Assembly: GCA_963706385.1 (NCBI GenBank)
Contig: OY970153.1
Location: 434,001-498,000, forward strand
Length of the DNA stretch: 64,000 bases
Origin: Poindextera sp963706385
GTDB taxonomy: Bacteria > Pseudomonadota > Alphaproteobacteria > Caulobacterales > Caulobacteraceae
Direction of reading: 5' to 3'
Each line of letters opens with the position of its first letter. Within the stretch, counting starts at the first letter, position 1. Position numbers and translations under genes: made by a program. This document shows positions 36,846-45,480 of this stretch, piece by piece. The notes below the pieces were generated by a model that ran no database searches, had not been told where the DNA came from, and saw only the letters and a program-made list of their open reading frames with translations.

Positions 36846-37157
36846 GGGAACACCTCTTCGCGGCGAACCTATCGCCTTGCCGCCAGCTAGCATGAGGTCG
36901 CCGGGCGCCGCCTTGATGCTGGTCAATCGTCGATGCGCTCGGCGATGCGCTGGTGTCGCCCGCGACCGCGAAGACATCGAGCCCCCTGCTTCTCTTGACG
37001 GCTCAACGCCGAGGACGTCGCGAGGCTGATCCATGGCGCGCGGCGAGACGCCGGTTCGGTTGAGCCGACGATTGCTTTAGGCGAACCTTAAAGTGATGGA
37101 CGGCGCGCCCCGCTCGCGCGAGGGTTCCGCCAATCGGCCGGTGAAGGGGCCGTCATC
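36846..37157. other. Divergent intergenic region before polX
   Basis: About 310 bases between divergent genes. The FNR/FixK box at 36913 is the only signal I can identify; no separate box precedes polX, which might share it at a distance of 230 bases. Confidence 0.5.
36913..36926 (-). promoter_or_regulatory. FNR/FixK box upstream of the secreted-protein operon
   Basis: TTGATGCTGGTCAA, exact TTGA-N6-TCAA, 67 bases before ATG 36845 on the minus strand. Confidence 0.65.
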
Positions 37158-38876
37158 ATGGCCGTCCACAACGCCGATATAGCCGCCGCCTTCAATCGTC
37201 TGGCCGATCTGCTCGAGATCGAGGACGCCAATCCGTTCCGGGTGCGCGCCTACCGGCGCGCCGCGGCGACGATCGAGGACTTGCCCGCGAGCGCGGCGGC
37301 GATGGTCGCGGATGGCGCCGACCTCACGGCGTTGCCAGGGATCGGCGAGGATCTGGCCGGCAAGATCAAGGAGATGGTCGAGACCGGACGCCTGAAGCTG
37401 TTGCAGGAGGTGGAGGCGCGCACGCCCTCCACGCTCGCGACCCTGACGGCCATCCCGGGACTTGGGCCCAAGCGCGTGCGGCTGCTGCACGAGAGGCTCG
37501 GAATCTCGACCTTGAAACAGCTCGCGCGAGCCGCCGCCGCCGGAAAGCTGCGCAAGTTGCCGCGATTCAGCGCCGAGATCGAAGCCAAGCTGCTCGACGA
37601 GGCGGGCCGGCGCGTCGAGGGCCGGCCGCGGTTCAAACTTTCGACGGCGGAGGACTTCGCCCAGGGTCTCGTGGCTTATCTGCGCGGCGCCCCGGGCGTG
37701 GGCCGCGTGATGGTCGCCGGCAGCTATCGCCGGCGCAAGGAAACGGTGGGCGATCTCGACATCCTCGCCACCGCCGCCGACGGCCCGGCGGTGGTCGGGC
37801 ACTTCGTCGGCTATGACGAGGTCGAACAGGTGACGTCCAAGGGCCCCGTCCGCTCCACGGTGATCCTTCGCTCCGGGCTCCAGGTCGACCTGCGGGTGGT
37901 CGCCGAGGACAGCTACGGCGCGGCGCTGGTCTATTTCACCGGCTCGAAGGACCACAACATCGCGATCCGCAAGCTCGGGCAGGCCAGAGGGCTGAAGGTC
38001 AACGAATACGGCGTGTTCCGCGGCGAAGAGCGGATCGCGGGGCGCACCGAGCAGGAGGTTTATCGATCGCTCGGCCTGGCCTATGTCGAACCCGAGTTGC
38101 GCGAGGACCGCGGCGAGATCGAGGCGGCGCGAGCGGGCCGGCTTCCCAAGCTCGTCGCCCTGACCGACATCCGCGGCGACCTGCACGCGCACAGCAAGGC
38201 GTCGGACGGCAAGAGCAGCCTGCGCGAGATGGCCGAGGCGGCCAAGGCCCGCGGCTATGACTATGTCGCCATGACCGACCACACGCGCCACGCCACCATC
38301 GCCCATGGCCTCGATCCGAAGCGGCTGGCGATACAGCTCGACGAGATCGACCGTCTGAACGACGAGCTGGTCGGAATCCGGATCTTGAAATCATCCGAGG
38401 TCGACATCCTGGCGGATGGCCGGCTCGATCTGCCGGACACCCTCCTGAAACGTCTCGATCTGGTGGTCTGCGCCGTCCATTTCCGCTTCGAACTCAGCCT
38501 CGAGGCCCAGACCGAGCGGATCATTCGCGCGATGGACAACCGGTTCTGCAACATCATCGCCCATCCCTCCGGCCGGCTGATCGGCGAGCGGCCAGGCTAC
38601 GCGGTCGACCTGGACAGGCTGCTGGCCGCCGCCAAGGAACGCGGCTGTTTCCTCGAACTGAACGCCCATCCCAGCCGGCTCGACCTCGACGACATCCACT
38701 GCCGGGCCGCGAAGGATATCGGCCTCAAGGTGGCGATCGGCACGGACGCCCATTCGACCGTCGGCCTGAGCGCCATGCGGTTCGGCGTGGACCAGGCGCG
38801 CCGGGGTTGGCTCGGGCCGGACGACGTGCTCAACACCCGCCCATGGCCCGAGCTGCAAAAACTGCTCGCGCGCTGA
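37158..38876 (+). CDS. polX: Family X DNA polymerase with PHP domain (PolX)
   Basis: A 572-residue bacterial PolX. Helix-hairpin-helix repeats (LPGIGEDLAGKIKEMV, IPGLGPKRVRLLHERL) precede the nucleotidyltransferase (VAGSYRRRKETVGDLDIL, catalytic DxD), and the C-terminal PHP phosphoesterase has DLHAHSKASDG, MTDHTRH, IAHPSGRLIG and IGTDAHS. PolX fills short gaps in base-excision repair and the PHP domain is a 3'-5' exonuclease. Full length. Its place among stress genes suggests repair during dormancy. Confidence 0.93.
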   Translation: MAVHNADIAAAFNRLADLLEIEDANPFRVRAYRRAAATIEDLPASAAAMVADGADLTALPGIGEDLAGKIKEMVETGRLKLLQEVEARTPSTLATLTAIPGLGPKRVRLLHERLGISTLKQLARAAAAGKLRKLPRFSAEIEAKLLDEAGRRVEGRPRFKLSTAEDFAQGLVAYLRGAPGVGRVMVAGSYRRRKETVGDLDILATAADGPAVVGHFVGYDEVEQVTSKGPVRSTVILRSGLQVDLRVVAEDSYGAALVYFTGSKDHNIAIRKLGQARGLKVNEYGVFRGEERIAGRTEQEVYRSLGLAYVEPELREDRGEIEAARAGRLPKLVALTDIRGDLHAHSKASDGKSSLREMAEAAKARGYDYVAMTDHTRHATIAHGLDPKRLAIQLDEIDRLNDELVGIRILKSSEVDILADGRLDLPDTLLKRLDLVVCAVHFRFELSLEAQTERIIRAMDNRFCNIIAHPSGRLIGERPGYAVDLDRLLAAAKERGCFLELNAHPSRLDLDDIHCRAAKDIGLKVAIGTDAHSTVGLSAMRFGVDQARRGWLGPDDVLNTRPWPELQKLLAR

Positions 38877-38891
38877 GCGTCGCTTGAAGGG

Positions 38892-38905
38892 TTGACCCCG
38901 ATCAA
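38892..38905 (+). promoter_or_regulatory. FNR/FixK box upstream of the hibernation-factor operon
   Basis: TTGACCCCGATCAA, exact TTGA-N6-TCAA with ideal inner bases (TTGAC, ATCAA), 101 bases before ATG 39007 and 16 bases after the polX stop. Confidence 0.65.
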
Positions 38906-39006
38906 TGCGCCCGGCCTGGCCGCGCGCGAGCCTGACCGCGGTCGAGTTGAACACCCCCTGAAACCATCCCACTGGCCGGGATGGGACATGTAACGGAATC
39001 GAGGCC

Positions 39007-39585
39007 ATGCAGATCCCATTGAAAATCGCTTTTGAAGGCGGCCTGACCGCGACAGACGCTCTACGCGCCCGGATCGAGCGCGAGGCCCGCAAGCTTGAAC
39101 GGTTCTCCGACCGGATCACCGCTTGCCGGGTGGCGGTGATCGGCCGCAGCGGACGCCATCACCAGGGCGACCTTTTCCAGGTGCGCATCCAGATCGTCAT
39201 GCCGGGCCGCGCCGACGTCATGATCGACCGCAATCCCAGCGCCGACCACGCCCACGAGGACGCCTACGTGGCGATCCGCGATGCGTTCAACGCGGCCAGG
39301 CGTCGGCTGCAGGATCACGAGCGGCGCTTCGCCGGACAGATCAAGACCCACGAGGAGCCCCCTCACGGCCGCGTGGCGCGCCTGATCCCGGAGCAGGACC
39401 ACGGATTCATCGAGACCTCGGATGGGCGGGAGGTCTACTTCCACCGGAACGCGGTGCTGAACGGCGAATTCGACAAACTTGAACCCGGCGCGGAGGTCCG
39501 GTTCGCGGAGTTGGAGGGCGACAAGGGTCCGCAGGCCTCGACGGTCCATTTGATCGGAAAATCCCACATCGTCGCGCCAGCCTAG
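39007..39585 (+). CDS. Ribosome hibernation factor fused to a cold-shock domain
   Basis: A 192-residue fusion. Residues 1-105 are an HPF/RaiA (sigma-54 modulation) domain: MQIPLKIAFEGGLTATDAL, ARKLERFSDRITACRVAV, HEDAYVAIRDAFNAARRRLQ. Residues 118-190 are a cold-shock/OB domain: GRVARLIPEQDHGFIETSDG and REVYFHRNAVL, with the RNP-like F and H residues. HPF domains block the 30S decoding channel and promote inactive ribosomes; the OB domain would add RNA binding, unlike the dimerising tail of long HPF. First of a four-gene plus-strand run. Confidence 0.88.
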   Translation: MQIPLKIAFEGGLTATDALRARIEREARKLERFSDRITACRVAVIGRSGRHHQGDLFQVRIQIVMPGRADVMIDRNPSADHAHEDAYVAIRDAFNAARRRLQDHERRFAGQIKTHEEPPHGRVARLIPEQDHGFIETSDGREVYFHRNAVLNGEFDKLEPGAEVRFAELEGDKGPQASTVHLIGKSHIVAPA

Positions 39586-39618
39586 GCGCCTTCGGTCGAA
39601 TTGTCAGGGAAGGGCGAT

Positions 39619-39852
39619 ATGGACAGCGAAACGTTCCGCAACTGGCTCGCCGAGCGGGGATGCCGCTTCGGCCATCACGAAGAACAGCGCGGCCAAGGTC
39701 AGGCCGCCGTCATGGTTTATCGCGAGGGGCGGACGGCCGAGCTTCCGCTGATCGGTTCACGAAAGTCGATCGATCCGGAAACCGTACGGGCCGTCTGTTC
39801 CGCCCTGGCGCTGAATTGGTCGGAACTCCCGGGACCCGAGAGCCGCGCCTGA
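39619..39852 (+). CDS. HicA-like small protein
   Basis: A 77-residue protein from ATG 39619, six bases behind AGGGAAGG. FRNWLAERGCRFGHHEEQRG, then AAVMVYREGRTAELPLIGSRK and TVRAVCSALALNWSEL follow the beta-alpha order of HicA-type double-stranded RNA-binding toxins: a short helix, charged strands, LP-x-G, and a closing helix. The His usually catalytic in HicA (GSHH) is not clearly placed, though an HH pair is present. No HicB partner follows. It could be a domesticated RNA-binding protein of the hibernation operon. Family is a guess. Confidence 0.55.
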   Translation: MDSETFRNWLAERGCRFGHHEEQRGQGQAAVMVYREGRTAELPLIGSRKSIDPETVRAVCSALALNWSELPGPESRA

Positions 39853-39880
39853 CCCGGAGCCACTTATCCGAGGAGATCCC

Positions 39881-40561
39881 ATGGGCTTCAGCAACAGGTC
39901 GGAGGCGGGGCGCAAGCTGGCGCTCGCCCTTGCCAAGTACAAGGATCACGCACCCATCGTCCTCGCCTTGCCCCGCGGCGGCGTTCCGGTGGCCGCGGAG
40001 GTCGCTTCGGCTCTGTCGGCGCCGTTGGACCTGATCCTGGTGCGCAAGATCGGCGTTCCATCCCAGCCCGAGCTCGCCATGGGCGCCGTGGCGGACGGGC
40101 CAGAGCCGATCACTGTCCGCAATGAGGACGTCATAGCCTTGACGGGCGTCAGCCAGGCCGAATTCGCCGCGGTCCGAAACCAAGAGCTCGCTGAAATCCA
40201 GCGCAGGCGAGCCCGTTATCTCGGCGATCGACCCCATCCGGAGTTGGCCGGGCGCACCGTCATCATCATCGACGATGGCCTAGCCACCGGGGCGACCGTT
40301 CGCGCCGCCCTGCGCGCCGTTCGCGCCTGTGGGCCAAAAACACTCGTGCTGGCGGTCCCCGTGGCGCCCAGCGACACCCTGGCGGAGCTGAAGAACGAGG
40401 CCGACGAGGTCGTTTGTCTGGAGCATCACCGGGTGTTCGGCGCCATCGGCTTCTTCTATTCGGACTTTCGCCAGATCTCGGACGAGGAGGTCATCGCCAC
40501 GCTCGCGAGATATCCGGTCCAAGCGTCGGCGGATGTTCCTTCAGCGGCGTCGTCCAGTTGA
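39881..40561 (+). CDS. Phosphoribosyltransferase-family protein
   Basis: A 226-residue type I phosphoribosyltransferase fold. The PRPP loop is VIIIDDGLATGAT (about residues 127-139); ALPRGGVPVAAEVA and the KIG (pyrophosphate loop) precede it. This group (often next to stress genes in alphaproteobacteria) has no assigned substrate. GAGGAG lies eight bases before ATG 39881. Likely cotranscribed with the two genes before. Confidence 0.85.
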   Translation: MGFSNRSEAGRKLALALAKYKDHAPIVLALPRGGVPVAAEVASALSAPLDLILVRKIGVPSQPELAMGAVADGPEPITVRNEDVIALTGVSQAEFAAVRNQELAEIQRRRARYLGDRPHPELAGRTVIIIDDGLATGATVRAALRAVRACGPKTLVLAVPVAPSDTLAELKNEADEVVCLEHHRVFGAIGFFYSDFRQISDEEVIATLARYPVQASADVPSAASSS

Positions 40562-40606
40562 GTTCGACCACTATCGCGAACCGCACAGTTCCGCCGGTCG
40601 GTGACA

Positions 40607-40888
40607 ATGGTGAACGCGCGAAGCAAATATTGGTCGGCGAAGGTTACGCGCGAGAGCTCGGCCCTCGCGCTCGAGGAGGGCGTCTTTACCTGGGATGACC
40701 CGAAGGAAATCGCACGCTCCCTCAAACGCTCGGCGCTTGCGAGCAGCCGGCGAAAGGGAACGCCGCTGCAATCCGCCATGTCGATGCTGAACTTTTACAT
40801 CAATCGCGCGGGCACGAATCTTCCGGCTCCGCGCAAGCGCATCCTCGGACAGGCAAAGCTGGAACTCCGCAGACTCTTCAACCGCTAA
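40607..40888 (+). CDS. DUF3175 family protein
   Basis: A 93-residue basic protein: KYWSAKVTRESSALALEEGV, DDPKEIARSLKRSALASSRR, and SAMSMLNFYINRAGTNLP followed by LGQAKLELRRLF, which is the full DUF3175 pattern. Small, soluble, many Arg/Lys; perhaps nucleic-acid associated, but nothing is known. It is 45 bases behind the phosphoribosyltransferase. An in-frame GTG six bases earlier is the only alternative start. Confidence 0.85.
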   Translation: MVNARSKYWSAKVTRESSALALEEGVFTWDDPKEIARSLKRSALASSRRKGTPLQSAMSMLNFYINRAGTNLPAPRKRILGQAKLELRRLFNR

Positions 40889-41191
40889 GATGTGAGCCAG
40901 AATTGAAATGGCGCACGGATTCTCACGCAAAAGAAACTGAATTTCAGGGCGCACACGTCCTTGACGTCGGATCAGGACATCGTCGACTGGATCTAAGCTT
41001 ACTCGTCCGACAACCACGATCGCCGTTGGTGAAAGGTTTCACCTTCCATGACAGCTTCCCCTTCTTGCGGCGATTGATGAGGGTCAAAGCACAAGACCGA
41101 ATTTGGACCCAAATTGTCGATTTTCGGCGACCCTGGTTTTGTCGGACCCCTCCTTCAAAGCGGGTCACCAGTTGAACAATCGGGGAAGAAA
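40889..41191. other. Intergenic region of lower GC with an FNR/FixK box
   Basis: About 300 bases, visibly richer in A/T than the flanks, between DUF3175 and the Mth938-like gene. It contains one exact TTGA-N6-TCAA box (41084). An open frame on the plus strand exists but lacks a ribosome site and any recognisable pattern, so I do not call it. Confidence 0.5.
41084..41097 (+). promoter_or_regulatory. FNR/FixK box upstream of the Mth938-like gene
   Basis: TTGATGAGGGTCAA, exact TTGA-N6-TCAA, 94 bases before ATG 41192. Confidence 0.6.
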
Positions 41192-41548
41192 ATGCCGATC
41201 GACAGAAGCGAGTTCGGAAGCATTACGATCGATGGGAAAACGTTTGATCATGACGTGATCATCCATCTTTCCGGTAAGGTGGAAAAACGGCGGAAAAAAC
41301 TTTCGAAAGAACAGTATGGAACTTCGCACATTATATCGAAAGCAGAGGCCAAGGCCGTCTTCGAGGATGGCTGCGACCTGTTGATCATCGGCGCCGGTCA
41401 AGAGGGGAATGTGCATCTGTCTCCAGAGGCCAGCGATTACTTCAAAAAGAAGGGCTGCCACGTCGTACTACAGCCGACGCCCGAGGCTATCGAGTCATTC
41501 AACCAGTCGCGAGAGAAAAAAATCGGCCTCATGCACGTGACGTGCTGA
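41192..41548 (+). CDS. Mth938-like domain protein
   Basis: A 118-residue protein matching the Mth938/NDUFAF3 fold: FGSITIDGKTFDHDVIIHL, KLSKEQYGTSHIISKAEA, LLIIGAGQEGNVHLSPEA, LQPTPEAIESFN and LMHVTC. In mitochondria a homologue assembles respiratory complex I; the bacterial stand-alone proteins are uncharacterised. GGGGAAG lies just before ATG 41192, so the longer in-frame extension is rejected. Codons are more AT-rich than in the neighbours. Confidence 0.85.
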   Translation: MPIDRSEFGSITIDGKTFDHDVIIHLSGKVEKRRKKLSKEQYGTSHIISKAEAKAVFEDGCDLLIIGAGQEGNVHLSPEASDYFKKKGCHVVLQPTPEAIESFNQSREKKIGLMHVTC

Positions 41549-41677
41549 TCGAAATTGGACGGGTCTAATGACGGCGAGTCTCGGACGACCATGCGCGCGG
41601 AGGCCGGCGGCGGGATGATTTGAATCAAACCCAAAAGTCTTCGGATCGAGCCGTCGAGTCGACTGCGCCGTCCAGGC

Positions 41678-41691
41678 TTGAGGCAGATCAA
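41678..41691 (+). promoter_or_regulatory. FNR/FixK box upstream of the three-gene acyl-ligase operon
   Basis: TTGAGGCAGATCAA, exact TTGA-N6-TCAA, 57 bases before GTG 41749, the commonest distance in this island. Confidence 0.65.
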
Positions 41692-41748
41692 TGAACAGGG
41701 CGGCTGGCCGGCGGATGCTCTCCGCCGCAGGGGCGAAAGGAGCCCTCC

Positions 41749-41895
41749 GTGAGCACCCTGAACATCATGCATGGAAGCGCGGCGTCAGTGGCGCCACGCT
41801 CGCATCTCATCGCGCTCGCCCGGGAGATGCGGGACCCGGAGCTTAGCGGCTTGCCGGTGGTCGAGACTTCGGCGGAACGAAAGAGCCGATCATGA
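41749..41895 (+). CDS. 48-residue leader-like protein, unknown
   Basis: A short frame from GTG 41749 preceded by AAAGGAG at 41736-41742. It reads MSTLNIMHGSAASVAP at the start and ends ETSAERKSRS. Its stop overlaps the next start codon as ATGA (41892-41895), so it is translationally coupled to the membrane protein behind it. No membrane segment or recognised family. The strong ribosome site, coupling and the box upstream support a real gene. Confidence 0.55.
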   Translation: MSTLNIMHGSAASVAPRSHLIALAREMRDPELSGLPVVETSAERKSRS

Positions 41896-42182
41896 TTGCC
41901 CGGGCCGTCAATCGGGCGGCCGCGCGCATGCGGGGCGATCACCCCCGGCGGGGCGGCGAGGAGGAGGCGCTCCGGACGCTCCTGTGCGACCTGCTGCTGA
42001 TCGTGACCGCGGTTCTCGCGCTCGCCGGGCTTGTGCTGATCGTGATCGGCCTCGTCCAGGGCTTCTCGGTGGTCAAGCTCCTGATCGGCGTGGGGCTCGT
42101 GGTCCTCGGCGTGGTCCTTCTGCTGCTTTGGGAGCGGCTGTTCTGGGAGCCCATCGCCCGGGACCTTTCCAGACTGTCGTGA
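41892..42182 (+). CDS. Small two-helix membrane protein
   Basis: A 96-residue protein with a basic N-terminal 25 residues, then two hydrophobic helices (LLLIVTAVLALAGLVLIVIG and VVKLLIGVGLVVLGVVLLLL) and a short amphipathic tail (WERLFWEPIARDLSRL). No family recognised. It is coupled to the 48-residue gene before it and 12 bases ahead of the acyl-ligase fusion, so it may tether that enzyme or its product pathway at the membrane. Confidence 0.7.
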   Translation: MIARAVNRAAARMRGDHPRRGGEEEALRTLLCDLLLIVTAVLALAGLVLIVIGLVQGFSVVKLLIGVGLVVLGVVLLLLWERLFWEPIARDLSRLS

Positions 42183-42194
42183 CGGAGCGGTCCG

Positions 42195-45056
42195 GTGGTC
42201 TCTTCAGCCGAGGCTGGTCAAGGCGCCGCACCCGCAGAAGTCCGCGAGCGGCGGCAAGTCGCGGCCGAGCTGTTGGTCGTTCTGACCAACTTGGTCGATG
42301 AGTTGCACCCGTACCAGAAGGGCAGACGCAAGGACGATCTGTACGGGAGCCTCGACCGGAGCTTTGGGTTGGACAGCCTGGGGAGAGTGGAGCTGATCCA
42401 CCGGCTGGAAGCAGGCTTCAACGTGCGCTTGGCGGAGCGGCTGTTCGCCGAAGCATCGACGCCCGCCGATCTGCTCGAGGCCATCCTCGCCGCACACCCC
42501 GCGCCGCGGGCCGATATCGTGGCGCGGTCGGAAGACCGCACCGCGCCCCAGGCCTTAAGCGCGCCAGAGCATCTTGAGAGCCTGACGGCGGTGCTTGCCT
42601 GGCACTCCGAGAGTCAAGGCGGGCGGGCCCACATCTACCTGTCCGATGGGGATCGAGAGCAGGCGCCGATCACCTATGCCGAACTCCAGGTCCGCGCCCG
42701 GCGGGTCGCGGCGGGGTTGCAGGCGAAGGGGCTCGAGCCGGGCCAGAGGATCGGGCTGATGCTGCCCACGGGAGCCGACTTCTTCGCGGCCTTCTTCGGC
42801 GTCATGATCGCCGGCGGCGCGCCTGTCCCCATCTATCCTCCCTGGCGCCTACAGCGGTTGGAGGAACAAGCGCTCCGCCAAGCCGGCATTCTGAGGAACG
42901 CCGGCGCCTTGGGGCTCATCGCCGCGGCCGAAACCCGCGCCATGGCCGCCATCCTTCTGGGCCATGTCCCAAGCCTCCGTTACAGCACGACGGTGGACGG
43001 GTTGGAGGCGGCCGCGGCGGACGCCGAGCCAGCGCCGCAGGCCGCCAAGGGCGAAGACCTCGCCTTCCTCCAGTACACCTCGGGCAGCACGGCCGATCCC
43101 AAGGGCGTGATGCTCAGCCATCACAACGTCCTGGCCAACATCCGCGCGCTCGGCCAGGCGCTCGATGCCCGCCCCAGCGATGTCTTCGTCAGCTGGCTGC
43201 CGCTCTACCACGACATGGGGCTGATCGGCGCCTGGCTCGCCTGCCTCTATCACGCCGTGCCATTCGTGGTGATGAGCCCGCTGCAGTTTCTGGCTCGTCC
43301 AGAGCGCTGGCTCTGGACCATCCACCGTAACCGGGCGACCCTCTCGGCCGCGCCCAACTTCGCTTACGATCTTTGCCTCTCCCTCGGCTCCGACGATCGC
43401 ATCGCGGGGCTGGACCTCAGCTCGATCAGAGTGCTGGGCGATGGATCCGAGGCCGTCTCGCCGCGATGCGTGCGCGATTTCGCGCAACGCTTCGGGCCCT
43501 ACGGTTTGCGGCCCGGCGCCATCCTTCCGGTCTACGGTTTGGCCGAATGCGCCGCTGGCCTGACCGCGCCCCCGCTCGGTCGTCCGCCGAGGATCGACCG
43601 CATCCTTAGGCGGTCCCTGGTCGAGGATGGCCGCGCCCTCCCGGTCGGGAATGGTGAGCTGGACGCTGAGGAGTTCGTGTCCTGTGGCCCGCCGCTGATC
43701 GGGCACGAGGTTCGCATCATCGATCCCGCAGGCCGCGAGCTTCCGGAGCGCCGGGAAGGACGGCTGCAGTTCCGCGGCCCTTCCGCGACGCGCGGATACT
43801 TCAACAATCCCGAGAAGACGGCGGAGCTGTTCAGCGGCGACTGGCTGGAGAGCGGCGACCTCGCCTACGTCGCCGAAGGCGAGGTCTTTGTCACCGGCCG
43901 CACCAAGGACGTGGTCAAACGTGCGGGCCGCAACATCCACCCGGCGGACATCGAGACCACTGTCGCCGCCCTGCCAGGGGTGGAAGTCGGTGGGGCGGTG
44001 CTGTTCGGCGCTCCCGATCCCGCGCGAGGCGTCGAACGGCTGGTGCTCGTGCTGGAAACGCGACTGGACGACGAGGACGCCCGCCGCACCCTGATCGAAA
44101 GGGCTCAGGAGACGGCCGCGGATCATCTGGAAGCCGCTCCGGACGACGTCCTGCTCGTCCCGCCCGGCACCATCCCCCGCACCGAGAGCGGCAAGATCAG
44201 GCGGCTCGCGCTCCGCTCCGCCTATCTCAAGGGCCACGTCGGCGGGGGCTTTCCCTCGCCCAAGACCCAGGTGCGACAGCTCCAGCTCGCCGCGCTGGCC
44301 GGCCGATTGCGAGCGCTCCGCCGGGAAGCCGTTGACTGGCTCTACTCACGATACTGGTGGAGCGTGATCGTCGCCTTCGGCCTCGTGCTTTGGCCCCTGA
44401 TGCTGGTTCTGCCGGGGCTGGGCTTGCGTTGGGCGGTGTTGCACCGGGCGAGCCGGCTCGTCCTCCGGCTCCTGGGTCACCGCCTGACCGTGACGGCCGA
44501 GGCGCCGCCGGCTGACCGGAACGTGGTCTTCGTCGCCAACCATTCCAGCTACATCGACAGCGTGGCGCTTTCGGCGGTGCTGCCGGGGAAGCTTGCCTTC
44601 GCCGTCTACAAGGAACTGGCCGGACAGTGGATGGAAGGGCCGTTCCTCCGGCGCCTCGGCGTGCTGTTCGTCGAGCGGTTCGAGCCTGCGGAGGCTGTGG
44701 CCCATGCCGAGCAGGCCGCGGCCCTGGCGCGCGCCGGGCGGCCGCTGGTCGTCTTTCCCGAGGCCACCATCATGCGCATGCCGGGGCTGCTGGACTTCCA
44801 CCTGGGAGCATTCATGGCGGCCGCGCGCGCTGGCGTTCCCGTCGTGCCGGTGACGATCCGGGGCACGCGCTCCATCCTACGCCACGACCACCGCTGGTTT
44901 CCGCGGCGCGGCGGCGTGGAGGTGCTGATCGGCCGGCCGATCCCGCCTGCCGACGACGGATTCGAGGCGGCGGTGGCGCTTCGCGATGCGGCGCGCAAGC
45001 ATATCCTGGCTCAGGTCCGCGAGCCCGATCTCGCCGCCGAGGCTCCGAAATTCTGA
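42195..45056 (+). CDS. ACP / fatty-acyl-AMP ligase / PlsC-type acyltransferase fusion
   Basis: A 953-residue three-domain protein. Residues 20-100 are an acyl-carrier domain with the phosphopantetheine Ser in FGLDSLGRVEL (S61). Residues 125-690 are an AMP-forming ligase of the fatty-acyl-AMP ligase type (LQYTSGSTADPKG at 292-304, SWLPLYHDMGLIG, YGLAECAAGL, SGDLAYVAEGEVFVTGRTKD). After a membrane-like stretch (about 715-750) comes a PlsC acyltransferase with FVANHSSYID (HX4D near 783) and VVFPEATI. It could activate a fatty acid as acyl-AMP, load it on its own ACP and pass it to a lysolipid. Order ACP first is unusual. Start GTG 42195 follows GGAGCGG. Confidence 0.88.
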   Translation: MVSSAEAGQGAAPAEVRERRQVAAELLVVLTNLVDELHPYQKGRRKDDLYGSLDRSFGLDSLGRVELIHRLEAGFNVRLAERLFAEASTPADLLEAILAAHPAPRADIVARSEDRTAPQALSAPEHLESLTAVLAWHSESQGGRAHIYLSDGDREQAPITYAELQVRARRVAAGLQAKGLEPGQRIGLMLPTGADFFAAFFGVMIAGGAPVPIYPPWRLQRLEEQALRQAGILRNAGALGLIAAAETRAMAAILLGHVPSLRYSTTVDGLEAAAADAEPAPQAAKGEDLAFLQYTSGSTADPKGVMLSHHNVLANIRALGQALDARPSDVFVSWLPLYHDMGLIGAWLACLYHAVPFVVMSPLQFLARPERWLWTIHRNRATLSAAPNFAYDLCLSLGSDDRIAGLDLSSIRVLGDGSEAVSPRCVRDFAQRFGPYGLRPGAILPVYGLAECAAGLTAPPLGRPPRIDRILRRSLVEDGRALPVGNGELDAEEFVSCGPPLIGHEVRIIDPAGRELPERREGRLQFRGPSATRGYFNNPEKTAELFSGDWLESGDLAYVAEGEVFVTGRTKDVVKRAGRNIHPADIETTVAALPGVEVGGAVLFGAPDPARGVERLVLVLETRLDDEDARRTLIERAQETAADHLEAAPDDVLLVPPGTIPRTESGKIRRLALRSAYLKGHVGGGFPSPKTQVRQLQLAALAGRLRALRREAVDWLYSRYWWSVIVAFGLVLWPLMLVLPGLGLRWAVLHRASRLVLRLLGHRLTVTAEAPPADRNVVFVANHSSYIDSVALSAVLPGKLAFAVYKELAGQWMEGPFLRRLGVLFVERFEPAEAVAHAEQAAALARAGRPLVVFPEATIMRMPGLLDFHLGAFMAAARAGVPVVPVTIRGTRSILRHDHRWFPRRGGVEVLIGRPIPPADDGFEAAVALRDAARKHILAQVREPDLAAEAPKF

Positions 45057-45129
45057 GGCGAGGGAGTGAATCAGCAGGCCCATCATCTGTGGATGACAAT
45101 GCCCAGAAAGCGCCTCGCACGCTGATCCC

Positions 45130-45143
45130 TTGACCCGGATCAA
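45130..45143 (+). promoter_or_regulatory. FNR/FixK box upstream of the capA operon
   Basis: TTGACCCGGATCAA, exact TTGA-N6-TCAA and nearly identical to the box at 38892, 69 bases before ATG 45213. Confidence 0.65.
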
Positions 45144-45212
45144 TGCTCCGCCGCTCGCGTAGCGCCATGATTTATCATTACGAATTCGCCCTTCTTTGCA
45201 TTGGAGCGTCTC

Positions 45213-45470
45213 ATGGTTGACGGCGCTGACGCGGCGGCCACACAGAAGTTGGACGCGGAATTGGTGGGACGGCTGTGCGGCGATGTCCTGGACACGACCG
45301 TCGCGGCCATCGTCGAGACCGGCGCGAGCGTGGCCGATCTGGAGGCCGCGATGGCCTTCATCTATGGCGAGAGCGACGCGATGGGCGAGGAACGCCGCCC
45401 GCTCTCGGGCGCCGCCGCGCAAATCTATGATCTGCTCATCGCCGAGCAGGACACCGCCGACGAACGTTGA
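45213..45470 (+). CDS. Hypothetical 85-residue acidic protein
   Basis: An acidic, mostly helical protein (MVDGADAAATQKLDAELVGR at the start, RRPLSGAAAQIYDLLIAEQD at the end). No signal, membrane segment or known family. ATG 45213 stands ten bases after GGAG, better than the in-frame TTG twelve bases earlier. It is ten bases ahead of the CapA gene and behind an exact FNR/FixK box, so it belongs to that operon. Confidence 0.6.
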   Translation: MVDGADAAATQKLDAELVGRLCGDVLDTTVAAIVETGASVADLEAAMAFIYGESDAMGEERRPLSGAAAQIYDLLIAEQDTADER

Positions 45471-45480
45471 GGCCCGGGGC

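Noticed and set aside
40903..41175. 90-codon plus-strand frame before the Mth938-like gene
   Set aside because: No ribosome site, no recognisable pattern, and it spans an FNR/FixK box.
41619..41629. TTTGAATCAAA as an FNR/FixK box
   Set aside because: Palindromic but the half sites are one base apart instead of six.
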